Below, in pieces: positions 17,521 to 25,712 of a DNA stretch of 64,000 nt. The stretch is from Bacteroides sp. 519 (GTDB lineage Bacteria > Bacteroidota > Bacteroidia > Bacteroidales > Bacteroidaceae): positions 29,521 to 93,520 of the forward strand of contig NZ_QVMJ01000032.1 in the NCBI RefSeq assembly GCF_010500955.1, read 5' to 3'. Every line of letters begins with the position of its first letter. Positions within the stretch are counted from its first letter, which is position 1. The notes below the pieces were generated by a model. The model searched no databases and had not been told where the DNA came from. It saw only the letters and a list, made by a program, of their open reading frames with translations. Both the position numbers and the translations under genes were made by a program.

Positions 17521-17556
17521 TAATTGTCAATTGTCAATTATCAATTGTCAATTAAA
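17521..17556. repeat. Simple self-complementary repeat of CAATTGT units
   Basis: TCAATTGTCAATTATCAATTGTCAATT is a 7-10 bp periodic, self-complementary tract directly upstream of the fimbrillin gene and after the lipoprotein stop. It belongs to the same class of low-complexity snap-back sequences found between many genes in this window, here without a loop. Confidence 0.7.
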
Positions 17557-17584
17557 TATTAATTATTAACCAATAAACAAAAAG

Positions 17585-18763
17585 ATGAAAATGAAATTTA
17601 AATTTGTAAGTGTGTTAACTTGTATGGCCTTGATGGCTGGTTTTACAAGTTGTAGTAACAGCGACGACGACAAAGACATTGCTCCAGAACATGGAACACG
17701 TGCAGTAACTCTGAAAGCCAACATTCTGGGTGCTTCTGATACCCGTCATGTAGACGACGAATTGGCTGGTGGATTGAAACCGGCTGTACACGATTTATGG
17801 GCTGTTTTCGTAACATCGGGTGCCAATATACAGAAGGTAATAAAATTGGATAATACTGAAGTAACTTCGGCTACCGGTCAACGTGTGGAAGATATTCCTA
17901 ATGCTGCCGATGCTGTGTATATCATTGGTAATACTTCAAAGTTTAAACTTGATGGAGGTGCGGAAATAGTAGACCTCAATGCGATTACGAATTCGGAAGG
18001 CGATTTGAAGGACCTGATGTTTAACATTGCCAACCAGTACGATGCTGCAGGTACCGGTGTTAATAAATCTGATCCTCGTCAGGTAAACATCAGTGGTTAT
18101 ACTAACTACGACAACACTACAGGTAGTGTAACTGTAAATGTTGATGTTAGACCTTCTGTAGCTCGTTTGGAAATTGCTAAAATTTCGGCAACAGATGATA
18201 GTGATTCCCCTCTAAATGTAGAAGTTACTCATGTGTTTGTTGACAATACCTATACAAAAATAGGTTTGGATTACACTGTTGTTCCTACTGATGCATTAGA
18301 TATATTAGCTTTTAACTCTGAGTCGCCCGAGTGGACTACAACCCCAGCTAATTATCCTCCTAATTTCTGCGATGCGATTACCGGTGCTGCTGCCTCTGAA
18401 TTTACTCCTGCTGCACCAGCTAACGTTTGGTCTTACTATGTAACTCCAGGTGCTAATCACCCAGTTATCAAAGATGCAAGTGGCAACGTTATTGCTTTAA
18501 ATGCTACTCCGGTTATTGTGGTAAGATTGAAAGATCCATCAACTACAGGAGCATTCAGATATGTAACTGTTCGCCGTATGAAAGAAGCAAATGGTACTAT
18601 TGTAAACGAGTTTAAGCCAGGTTATTCTTATTACATTAAAGACTTGAAATTTAAAATTGGTCAAACTACAACTGTACCACTTGACCCAAAAACTACATAC
18701 GATTGTGATGTTGTGGTTGAAATTAAACAATGGGTACATGTAGATATTGAACCAGAAATTTAA
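17585..18763 (+). CDS. FimA/Mfa1-like major fimbrillin, type V pilus
   Basis: 392 residues, exported as a lipoprotein with lipobox FTSC (Cys23) and an acidic SDDDKD spacer. Arg39-Ala40 (GTRAVTLKANI) lies where P. gingivalis fimbrillins are cut by an Arg-specific protease to release the donor-strand groove. Two beta-sandwich domains follow, and the C-terminal strand ends DCDVVVEIKQWVHVDIEPEI. By family knowledge the subunit polymerises at the surface by strand exchange. It is followed by the Mfa2-like anchor gene. It is probably the main shaft subunit because of its size and position. The identity of the processing protease is unknown here. Confidence 0.85.
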   Translation: MKMKFKFVSVLTCMALMAGFTSCSNSDDDKDIAPEHGTRAVTLKANILGASDTRHVDDELAGGLKPAVHDLWAVFVTSGANIQKVIKLDNTEVTSATGQRVEDIPNAADAVYIIGNTSKFKLDGGAEIVDLNAITNSEGDLKDLMFNIANQYDAAGTGVNKSDPRQVNISGYTNYDNTTGSVTVNVDVRPSVARLEIAKISATDDSDSPLNVEVTHVFVDNTYTKIGLDYTVVPTDALDILAFNSESPEWTTTPANYPPNFCDAITGAAASEFTPAAPANVWSYYVTPGANHPVIKDASGNVIALNATPVIVVRLKDPSTTGAFRYVTVRRMKEANGTIVNEFKPGYSYYIKDLKFKIGQTTTVPLDPKTTYDCDVVVEIKQWVHVDIEPEI

Positions 18764-18846
18764 TATTATTCTTTCCATCCTATTAGAAGAGGGATCTTCT
18801 CCCTCTTCTTTTCCCCCATGATTTTTAACCATTCAAACCTTTTTAG

Positions 18847-19737
18847 ATGAAGCTGCTGAAAAAGATTTCCTCTTTCTTCTTATTAACCTGTTTATTAAAC
18901 AGTTGTATAGGAGACGATTTGAGTTCATGTGCTCATACTATGCTTTATTTTGAGTATCCGGATTTCCCTACCCGGATTGAACAAGTACATATCGGTATTT
19001 ATAATCAAGAAGGTGTTTCTGTTTATTATAACTTGATAAACAAAGCTTCTTTGCAGCAATTTCAAGGTGTTGCTGTTCGGCTTCCCGAGGGTGAATATAC
19101 AAGCATTTGCTGGGGTAATGCTTTCGAGGAAACCAATCTGTTGGGATTAAAAACAGGAGCGCAATTAGATGACCACATTTTGCGGCATCCCGCTTCTGAT
19201 ACAGGCGAATCAATATGCACCAACGATTCAATTTTTTATAATCAACACACTTTTGTAGTTCCCCATTCGCGCGATAGCGAAGAATACCTTCCGTTTGTAC
19301 CTGCCCACATCACTTTTTTAGTTTATATACAAGGTATGGAGCAAATTTACGGAAATACACGCACACCGGCAGATGAATTACCCTACATACGGTTTAACAA
19401 TTTATATACCGAGTATGATTGGCAGATGATTACTTGTGGCTACCAACAAAGCTATTATCCACGTATGGAGTATCAACCAGAACTTGGCATGGCACAAACA
19501 AAGCTACACGTGTTGCGTTTTGAAGATGAAAACAAGATAGAAGTAGATTTAGTAGATAATACTACGTCGAACCAAACACTATATACATTAAACTTACAGG
19601 AATTTCTTACTTATCATGCCATATCTATCGAACATGGTAAAGAATACACCATTCCCATCACTTTTGTTTTCGAAGATGGTAACATTCGTGTTATAATGGA
19701 TACTTGGGGGAATGTTCCGCTTGAACCGGAAATTTAA
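18847..19737 (+). CDS. FimB/Mfa2 family fimbrial anchor lipoprotein
   Basis: 296 residues, lipobox LNSC (Cys20) followed by IGDDLSSC. The N-terminal beta domain begins with TMLYFEYPDFPTRIEQVHIGIYNQEG and LPEGEYTSICWGN, a pattern typical of the FimB/Mfa2 family that anchors type V fimbriae in the outer membrane and sets their length. The C-terminal domain ends GNIRVIMDTWGNVPLEPEI, much like the fimbrillin end. It is placed between the fimbrillin and the large tip-like protein, matching shaft-anchor-tip order. No Arg processing site is evident near the lipobox, as expected for an anchor that keeps its lipid. Confidence 0.85.
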   Translation: MKLLKKISSFFLLTCLLNSCIGDDLSSCAHTMLYFEYPDFPTRIEQVHIGIYNQEGVSVYYNLINKASLQQFQGVAVRLPEGEYTSICWGNAFEETNLLGLKTGAQLDDHILRHPASDTGESICTNDSIFYNQHTFVVPHSRDSEEYLPFVPAHITFLVYIQGMEQIYGNTRTPADELPYIRFNNLYTEYDWQMITCGYQQSYYPRMEYQPELGMAQTKLHVLRFEDENKIEVDLVDNTTSNQTLYTLNLQEFLTYHAISIEHGKEYTIPITFVFEDGNIRVIMDTWGNVPLEPEI

Positions 19738-19756
19738 CGAATTAAAAAACTGAAAT

Positions 19757-22700
19757 ATGAAAAGAATATTACTCTTACTGTTTACCAGTTTGGTTTTACT
19801 GCTGTCTTCGGGTTGTAGTGAAGAGGATTCGAATAGAACCATTACCCCTCCCAACAAAGGAGAAACCTCTACAGAAGTTGAACTCACGTTGCGCATTCCA
19901 AGTATAACGAATCCTGCCACGCGTTTCATTGGCGAGAAAGAAGAGTGCGAAATTAAAGAAGTGAGCGTACTTATATTCATTGATAGAGACGACGGAAACG
20001 GCGAAGTTTACTTTGCACATTATTATGGTCGTGAAATAGGAGTGGATAAGGCAGCTACGCCTGACGGAGGTGCTACTTATAAATTTAAAACACAGCTGAA
20101 AAACAGTGAAAATGCCACCGATAAATATCGCTTGGTAGTAATAGCCAATATGCAAACAGCTATACAGAAATTGCTCAACGCTGGTTCAATCAACACTTCA
20201 CTAAAAAAAGCACAAGTGCTGGAACTAATACAGTACGAAGTACCAGAAGACGACGGGTGGAATGCCACCTCTACAACTAACTATACTCCTCTGCCTTTTT
20301 GGGGAGAAACGGGTAAAATCGATTTACCTACCTCGGTACAAAACAATAAGTTAGGTACAATTTATTTATTACGTGCAGTGGCACGTGTAGATGTAGGTTT
20401 GAATTTTTTGAAAAACGGAAACAATAAAATTGATGAAAGCTCTGAGCCGCAAGGATTAAGCAACTTTAAACTGGAAGAAGTATATGTATATAATGTGAAC
20501 AAAAAAGGATATGTAGCTTTGGTAAATGGAGCCAATGTAAATACATACTCTGCCACACCCCCTTCTATACCTGCGGAAGGAAAATATGATACTCCGCTTT
20601 CGTATGACATTGCTGACGGCGAATACGGATTGAAGCATACAATTTATATTTCGGAGGCAAATTTAAACGCTGCTTCTATGACTTTTGCCAATGCCACCTG
20701 TGTGGTGTTGGGAGGTAAATATAATGAAGAAGGCGAGTATGATGGAGAAGACATTTCTTACTACCGGGTTGAGTTTTTTGATCCGACTGTTACTGATGCC
20801 GACAAGTGGCTGGATATTATTCGGAACCATCGTTATACAATCAATATAACAAAAGTAAATGGATCGGGATACGATACGAAAGAAATAGCCTTTAAATCGC
20901 GTCCGATTAATATGGAAGCCGAAATAGTGGAATGGGAAGAAGGACAGGTTGGTGACGTTATTTTCGATGGGCAATACTATCTATCGGTGAACCCTAAGAC
21001 GGATTTCATCTTTTACAAAGATGGAGATGCAGATGAAGATGCAGATGAGGTGTATATAGAAACCGATGTAGAAGAAGGCTTTCGGGTGATAGCGATTACC
21101 GAAATAGACGAAACAACACCGAACGGCTGGCTTACTATTGGTATTGGTGATGATGACACAGCCGACATTCTTGCAGATGGACAGTATTATGGAATAGGCA
21201 AAAAAAAGGAAACAGTTGATATTATGGTAGAACAAAATCCTACCAGTGTAGAACGTAAAGGATATATCTTTATTAAAGCCGGACGGTTGAAGGCTAAATT
21301 AACTGTAACGCAAAGAGCATACAATAAAAGAAATTCGGTGTTTAGATTTATATCTTTCTTTACCAACTATGCTGAGGATGATCAGATACTGCCTCCGTTA
21401 AATGGAACAATAACAGCGAAAGTGCATACCAATATGGATTGGAAATTCTGGACTGATATTAGCGGTGCAAACAATGAAATGACGTTACCAACTTCGGTTA
21501 CACCTCAAGATTATACTTTGGATGTAGATGTTCCAGATAATAAAGCATGGGGTACAGAAGACATTGAGGTTTGGATTGAGTATCAAAATTTGATTATGCA
21601 AAGAATGGTGTATAAACAATTAGGATATTATATAGCAGAGGCTACAGTAAACCAAACAGTTCTTGAACCTCACAATAGTACAACTGTAACATGTAGCTTA
21701 AGAGGTGTTTACCCTGCAGATGAAGTTAATGTGCGGGTATGGGATACTACCAACGATAAAGAATTGGTGTCTGAAGCCTCAATTGCCACCGATCATAGCG
21801 ACAGCGAAGGTACTGGCACAGTAAATATGATTGTTCCTCCCAATGATACATGGACTGAACGTGATGTTACATTCCAATACTATAATCCCGAAACATCTGA
21901 GTGGGTTGATTTTTCTACAATAACACAAAAAGGCTACAAGGTTACCGATGCCCAAGCAACCGTAGTATATAAAACAGAAGGAGGAAGCTCTTTTGTTACC
22001 ATAACAGGTTATCGTCCGGTGCTTCACGTGCGGGCATATGATGATGATAGTGATAAATCCTTGATCGTCGAAACCATGGCAGCCGGAACACCAAATAGTA
22101 CAGGTAGCACAACTTTAGTCATTCCTTATGCAACAAGTAACCGTACGGTTATTATCGAATGGTCGACAGATGGCACTGTATGGAATACAATTAATGATTT
22201 TAGGCAGTATGCATCCATGGCTTCCGTCTTTGCCAAAAGCAACATTGTGTGGACCGGATCAAAACTGACGTTTGCTACAACAGAGGCCGAAAATAAAATT
22301 ATCCCCGCTAACTCTCAAGGGGTAATCTTTAAATGGGGATCATTGGTAGCAATGAACCCAGTGGTAGGACGTGTAGATGAAAATATTATATATAACCCAG
22401 CGGATGCTACTTATTCAACATGGGACGCTATTCCTTATGCAGACGAAATGACTGTATTCGGTAATGATGTGGAGGAAGAGGATGATTTTGCCACCTATAA
22501 TAATAATACCGGGTATGATGAAGCTATCAATAAAGGTGATATCTGTCGGTATATATCTGATCAAGGTTGGGTTGCTGATGATTGGCGCCTTCCAACAGCG
22601 CATGAATGGAGGCAGTTATATGAAGAAAATGAAGATAAAGCAGGTAAAGTTGGTAATTTCTGGCAAACTTCTCCCAGTGTTAGTTATGGCTTATTTGCGG

Positions 22701-22987
22701 TTGGATCGGGTTATTGGATGGGTGATGGAACAAAGTATTGGGGTGGCGATGAAACAGCACCAAGCTTTGGGTTGTATCTTCCTACCAGTGGTTTATATAG
22801 GAAAGACAACACCGATTCGGCTAAATATCAGGAAATGTACGTAGGTACAAATATGATGTATTACTCGGGTACATCTGATGGTAATGGGAGTGTTTATGCT
22901 GTATTAAATATGCTGGATGCCTTTTATGGCATGACGCGCGCCGGTACGGGCAATGACGGCTATGCTGTACGTTGTATCCGAAAATAG
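19757..22987 (+). CDS. Large Mfa-like fimbrial tip protein with FISUMP domain
   Basis: 1076-residue lipoprotein (lipobox SSGC, Cys20). It begins with an Mfa-like beta region (about 30-400; a run of EVYVYNVNKKGYVAL and NHRYTINITKVNGSG is typical). A BACON-like segment follows at about 490-520 (RKGYIFIKAGRLKAKLTVTQ), then three Ig-like repeats of about 80-90 residues, and a C-terminal FISUMP domain (about 850-1076; WRLPTAHEWRQLYEE, GYAVRCIRK). Multidomain last subunits with such C-terminal domains are typical of type V fimbrial tips, so adhesion is the likely role. The ligand cannot be inferred. The last gene of the operon lies 19 bp after the anchor. Confidence 0.82.
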   Translation: MKRILLLLFTSLVLLLSSGCSEEDSNRTITPPNKGETSTEVELTLRIPSITNPATRFIGEKEECEIKEVSVLIFIDRDDGNGEVYFAHYYGREIGVDKAATPDGGATYKFKTQLKNSENATDKYRLVVIANMQTAIQKLLNAGSINTSLKKAQVLELIQYEVPEDDGWNATSTTNYTPLPFWGETGKIDLPTSVQNNKLGTIYLLRAVARVDVGLNFLKNGNNKIDESSEPQGLSNFKLEEVYVYNVNKKGYVALVNGANVNTYSATPPSIPAEGKYDTPLSYDIADGEYGLKHTIYISEANLNAASMTFANATCVVLGGKYNEEGEYDGEDISYYRVEFFDPTVTDADKWLDIIRNHRYTINITKVNGSGYDTKEIAFKSRPINMEAEIVEWEEGQVGDVIFDGQYYLSVNPKTDFIFYKDGDADEDADEVYIETDVEEGFRVIAITEIDETTPNGWLTIGIGDDDTADILADGQYYGIGKKKETVDIMVEQNPTSVERKGYIFIKAGRLKAKLTVTQRAYNKRNSVFRFISFFTNYAEDDQILPPLNGTITAKVHTNMDWKFWTDISGANNEMTLPTSVTPQDYTLDVDVPDNKAWGTEDIEVWIEYQNLIMQRMVYKQLGYYIAEATVNQTVLEPHNSTTVTCSLRGVYPADEVNVRVWDTTNDKELVSEASIATDHSDSEGTGTVNMIVPPNDTWTERDVTFQYYNPETSEWVDFSTITQKGYKVTDAQATVVYKTEGGSSFVTITGYRPVLHVRAYDDDSDKSLIVETMAAGTPNSTGSTTLVIPYATSNRTVIIEWSTDGTVWNTINDFRQYASMASVFAKSNIVWTGSKLTFATTEAENKIIPANSQGVIFKWGSLVAMNPVVGRVDENIIYNPADATYSTWDAIPYADEMTVFGNDVEEEDDFATYNNNTGYDEAINKGDICRYISDQGWVADDWRLPTAHEWRQLYEENEDKAGKVGNFWQTSPSVSYGLFAVGSGYWMGDGTKYWGGDETAPSFGLYLPTSGLYRKDNTDSAKYQEMYVGTNMMYYSGTSDGNGSVYAVLNMLDAFYGMTRAGTGNDGYAVRCIRK

Positions 22988-23018
22988 GATGAACTTTATT
23001 TGTTAAAAGTATCAATAT

Positions 23019-23092
23019 TAACCACGGATTAATAGATTACACTGATTTTTTAATTCTCAGATTATTCTGTGTAACCTGTTAATCTGTGGTTA
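23019..23092. repeat. Imperfect palindrome after the fimbrial operon
   Basis: TAACCACGGATTAATAGATT... (23019-23047) pairs imperfectly with ...AACCTGTTAATCTGTGGTTA (23064-23092). It separates the convergent tip gene and AraC gene. A stretch of T at 23047-23052 lies in the loop. It may work as a bidirectional terminator, but there is no strong U-tract after the stem. Confidence 0.6.
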
Positions 23093-23123
23093 TTTTGAAA
23101 ACAGTCTTTGTTAATAATCCAAA

Positions 23124-24014
23124 TTAAGGCGAAGACTTATATCTCTTATAATTGCTGGGCGACATCCCAGTCATTTTTTTGAAGAACTTACCAAAGGATG
23201 ATTGATCGGGGAAATATAATTTGTCGGCAATCTGCTGAATGTTATTCTCGGTAGAAAAAAGCAGAAGTTTGGCTTCGCCTAACAGCATTTCGTCAATCCA
23301 TTTACTTGCACTCATTCCACTTAATTCCTTTAAAACAGCCGAAATATATTGTGGTGTAAGACATAACTGGTTGGCATAAAATGTAACACTGTGCTCTTTC
23401 CGGATATTCTCGCGCAAAAGATTCAGGAACTTTTTGTATAAATTCTCTTTGTGCGAAAGTAATAGGGAGGGCTTTTCTTCCATTCGCTTGTAAATGTATC
23501 CTGTTAGCTCGTAAAATAAAGCCATGATAAGACAATGAAAAACCCTTTCTTTCGAACTGCTTTGAACCGATTTTACTTTCCTTTTAATAAGAAAAAATAA
23601 TTCCAGAATCTCTTCTACCTCTGATGGCGTTAGCTGAAAAACCGGATGTTGACGCACATATAAATAAGTATTTGGAGAAAACCCGGTGATAGTAAGATTA
23701 AGCAAATCCCGGTTTACACTGATTATTTTTCCATGAAAATTATCACTGATACTTTTTAATGATATAAGGTGTTCGGGAATTGTGCGAATAACCATGTTGG
23801 GGCCTGCAATATGTGTTTCCTGATCAATAATAACCGACAGCGTGCCCTGTGTTACAATTAAAAGTGTAAGTGTATCTTGTTTTATAAGATTATGAACAGG
23901 AGCAAGAGTGGCAGGGGTTATTTCTGCAATTATAAAATTGTTTTGGTTAAACTCTTCTATCAGCCTGTTTTCCGGTTCGAGGAATAAAAAATTGATGTCT
24001 CTTATTTCATTCAT
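23124..24014 (-). CDS. AraC family transcriptional regulator
   Basis: 296 residues. The N-terminal about 170 residues form a cupin-like sensor region (TLTLLIVTQGTLSVIIDQETHIAGPNMVIRTIP). The C-terminal about 100 residues carry two helix-turn-helix units (LTPQYISAVLKELSGMSASKWI and IQQIADKLYFPDQSSFGKFFKKMTGMSPSNYKR), the AraC/XylS signature. It is convergent with the fimbrial operon and separated from MIPS by 1.7 kb of repeats, so its target cannot be assigned from position. It could control the fimbriae or a distant operon. Intact and of normal size. Confidence 0.92.
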   Translation of the reverse strand: MNEIRDINFLFLEPENRLIEEFNQNNFIIAEITPATLAPVHNLIKQDTLTLLIVTQGTLSVIIDQETHIAGPNMVIRTIPEHLISLKSISDNFHGKIISVNRDLLNLTITGFSPNTYLYVRQHPVFQLTPSEVEEILELFFLIKRKVKSVQSSSKERVFHCLIMALFYELTGYIYKRMEEKPSLLLSHKENLYKKFLNLLRENIRKEHSVTFYANQLCLTPQYISAVLKELSGMSASKWIDEMLLGEAKLLLFSTENNIQQIADKLYFPDQSSFGKFFKKMTGMSPSNYKRYKSSP

Positions 24015-24072
24015 ACTTTCTTAAAATCATTTAGTCTACATTATATTATTTGGTTCAAATCAGATTCGAGGA

Positions 24073-24190
24073 ACACGTTGTAGGGGCATCCCTTGTGGGT
24101 GCCCTGATAATGGTTTGCAATGTATCCTATGCATATATTAACCATGCGGCACACATCAGGGCACCCACAAGGGATGCCCCTACAACGTGT
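24073..24190. repeat. Palindrome with perfect 36-bp arms and CCATGCGG loop
   Basis: Arms 24073-24108 and 24155-24190 are exact complements (core GGGGCATCCCTTGTGGGTGC). The 46-nt loop holds ACCATGCGGC, one base different from the shared TCCATGCGG motif. Both sides are flanked by copies of TTCAAATCAGATT (24055 and 24200), which also occurs at 25331. This begins the 1.7-kb gene-free region 24015-25712. Confidence 0.9.
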
Positions 24191-24250
24191 ATCTTTTGTT
24201 TCAAATCAGATTGGAGTTGAAATATAGACCCCTCTGCCCTTTGAGCACCT

Positions 24251-24530
24251 CCCCTTTGCAGGGCTGTTAAGTTCTCTGCTCTGAAAGAGCATCCTTTCGA
24301 TAACCCCGGACAAGCTTGCGTAGTCCGGGGTAGATAAACATCAAAAGCATTAAAACTCTGAAAGAGTTTCCCTCTTTATTCAGGGACAACTCTTTCAGAG
24401 TTGCACTCACTTTGGTATGTCGCCACCCCGGACTGCGCAGGCTTGTCCGGGGTTATCGAAAGGATGCTCTTATCAGAGCAAAGAAAACTTTACTCAACAT
24501 AGAACTTAACAGCCCTGCCCTTTGCAGGGG
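24251..24530. repeat. Composite palindromic repeat A, copy 2
   Basis: Near-identical to 8813-9119 but with different outermost bases (CCCCTTTGCA...TGCAGGGG). It contains the shared end GGGCTGTTAAGTTCT (24260) and its complement (24501), and the same inner CTCTGAAAGAG dyads. Reading frames within it are by-products of the palindrome. The interior is conserved while the outer 10 bp differ between copies, so the GGGCTGTTAAGTTCT pair may mark the true element ends. Confidence 0.85.
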
Positions 24531-24584
24531 AAGACGCTATGCAGCACATATTCCATGCCACAGGTTACATCGCACAGCCGTCCT

Positions 24585-24790
24585 CCCCTTTGCAGGCAGG
24601 GCTGTTAAGTTCTATCAATTGCCGTCTGCTTTAGCTGACGGTTGTTAGAAAGATTTCTCTCTTGGCTTTAGCCAAAGTTGATTTAGTTTGGCTAAAGCCC
24701 AAATTGTTATATCTTTTAGACCGTCAGCTAAAGCAGACGGCAATTGATAATTACTTAATCAACTTAGAACTTAACAGCTCTGCCTGCAAA
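24585..24790. repeat. Repeat B copy 2 nested in repeat-A-type ends
   Basis: Ends CCCCTTTGCAGG...GGGCTGTTAAGTTCT (from 24585) and AGAACTTAACAGCTCTGCC (to about 24784) enclose repeat B (24614-24748). The same outer ends seen on repeat A therefore surround a different core. The 55 bp between this and repeat A copy 2 (24531-24584) show no feature. Confidence 0.85.
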
Positions 24791-24856
24791 GATGCCCAAA
24801 GGGCGGAGGGGTCCGTATACACAGCCCCAAACTGAACCCAAAACACTAAAATTTAT

Positions 24857-25324
24857 CCCCTCCCAGAAGTTTAAAATGCAAAATTTGTCGTCATTCAACA
24901 CGCGGAGGCTTTATTGCTTTGATTAACAACCTGTTAAAGCGTGCTGGCAAAGTGTGCTGGCAAATATTTTTACAGCACTATCAACACGCGAGATGCGCAT
25001 GAAACAACTAGTTTCATTCTTGTTTTATGCAGTGAAACAAGTAGTTTTCTATGTAGAAAACAAGTAGTTTCATGCATAGAAAACAAGTAGTTTTCTATAT
25101 AGGAAACTGTTAGTTTCCTACCGTGAAACCGTTGGTTTCCTACCGTGAAACTGTTGGTTTCCTACCGACAAACTTTTACCCTCATCAAAGCGTGACGAAA
25201 TATTTGTAACAACATTCTCAACACGCCATTCAACACGCGTTTAACGCTCTGTTAATCAATGAAATAAAACCTCCGCGTGTTGAATGACGACAAAATTTGC
25301 ATTTTAAACTCCTGGGAGGAGGGG
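24857..25324. repeat. 468-bp palindrome enclosing a dyad array
   Basis: Outer arms 24868-24908 and 25270-25310 match at 40 of 41 positions (GTCGTCATTCAACACGCGGA core) and are framed by CCCCTCCCAG and CTGGGAGGAGGGG. Inner, weaker complementarity continues (TTGATTAACA / CTGTTAATCAA; CAACACGCG / GCGTGTTG). The centre (25001-25161) is the array of GAAAC/GTTTC dyads. There is no coding potential. It could be a structured RNA, a non-autonomous mobile element or a protein-binding platform. Confidence 0.8.
25001..25161. repeat. 22-23-bp-period dyad array (GAAAC/GTTTC type)
   Basis: Seven dyads with centres at about 25008, 25041, 25064, 25087, 25110, 25132 and 25154 (steps 33, 23, 23, 23, 22, 22). 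Unit 1 is GAAACAACTAGTTTC. Other units change both arms together: GAAAAC/GTTTTC (unit 4) and GGAAAC/GTTTCC (unit 5). Loops vary (AACTA, AAGTA, TGTTA, CGTTG, TGTTG). Paired changes point to selection on, or copying of, the dyad itself. Confidence 0.75.
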
Positions 25325-25349
25325 TTTTGGTTCAAATCAGATTGGAATT

Positions 25350-25443
25350 GAAACGCTGAGTTACGCTAAGTTACGCGGAGTTTTTATTTCGATGCCGCAT
25401 GGAAAATTAAAACTCCGCGTAACTTAGCGTAACTCCGCGTTTC
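25350..25443. repeat. Palindrome with 34-bp arms and CCGCATGGA loop
   Basis: Arms 25350-25383 and 25410-25443 differ at one position and are built of GTTACGC/AGTTACG units; the 26-nt loop contains CCGCATGGA (25395-25403). A fragment of repeat D follows at about 25470-25502. The remaining 25503-25712 holds the MIPS upstream region, with a -7-like TAGTTTTG at 25626-25633 but no clear -33 box. Confidence 0.88.
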
Positions 25444-25712
25444 AACTCAGCCCCTAACTGAACCAAACTCCTAGCGAAGCCTTACCTCCTTCCATTCTTG
25501 AATATAAATCATTTAGATAGCAAAAATAGACAAAATTTCATCTTATTTATTAAAATGACTAAAATATATTCGTTTTTGACCAATTTACCCATTAAAAAGA
25601 ACTTCACTATATTATTATATTTATCTAGTTTTGCGAGCAATTGAGTTTTTAAGTCTCAAAAAACTCACGAATTTAAAAATTACAAACTCAAATCATTAAA
25701 TAACGAAGTAAA

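Noticed and set aside
24412..24648. 78-residue open frame
   Set aside because: It spans repeat A copy 2 and the start of the next repeat; no protein features.
24015..25712. Insertion sequence or prophage fragment in the repeat-rich gap
   Set aside because: No transposase, integrase or phage-like coding sequence on either strand; only palindromic repeats are present.
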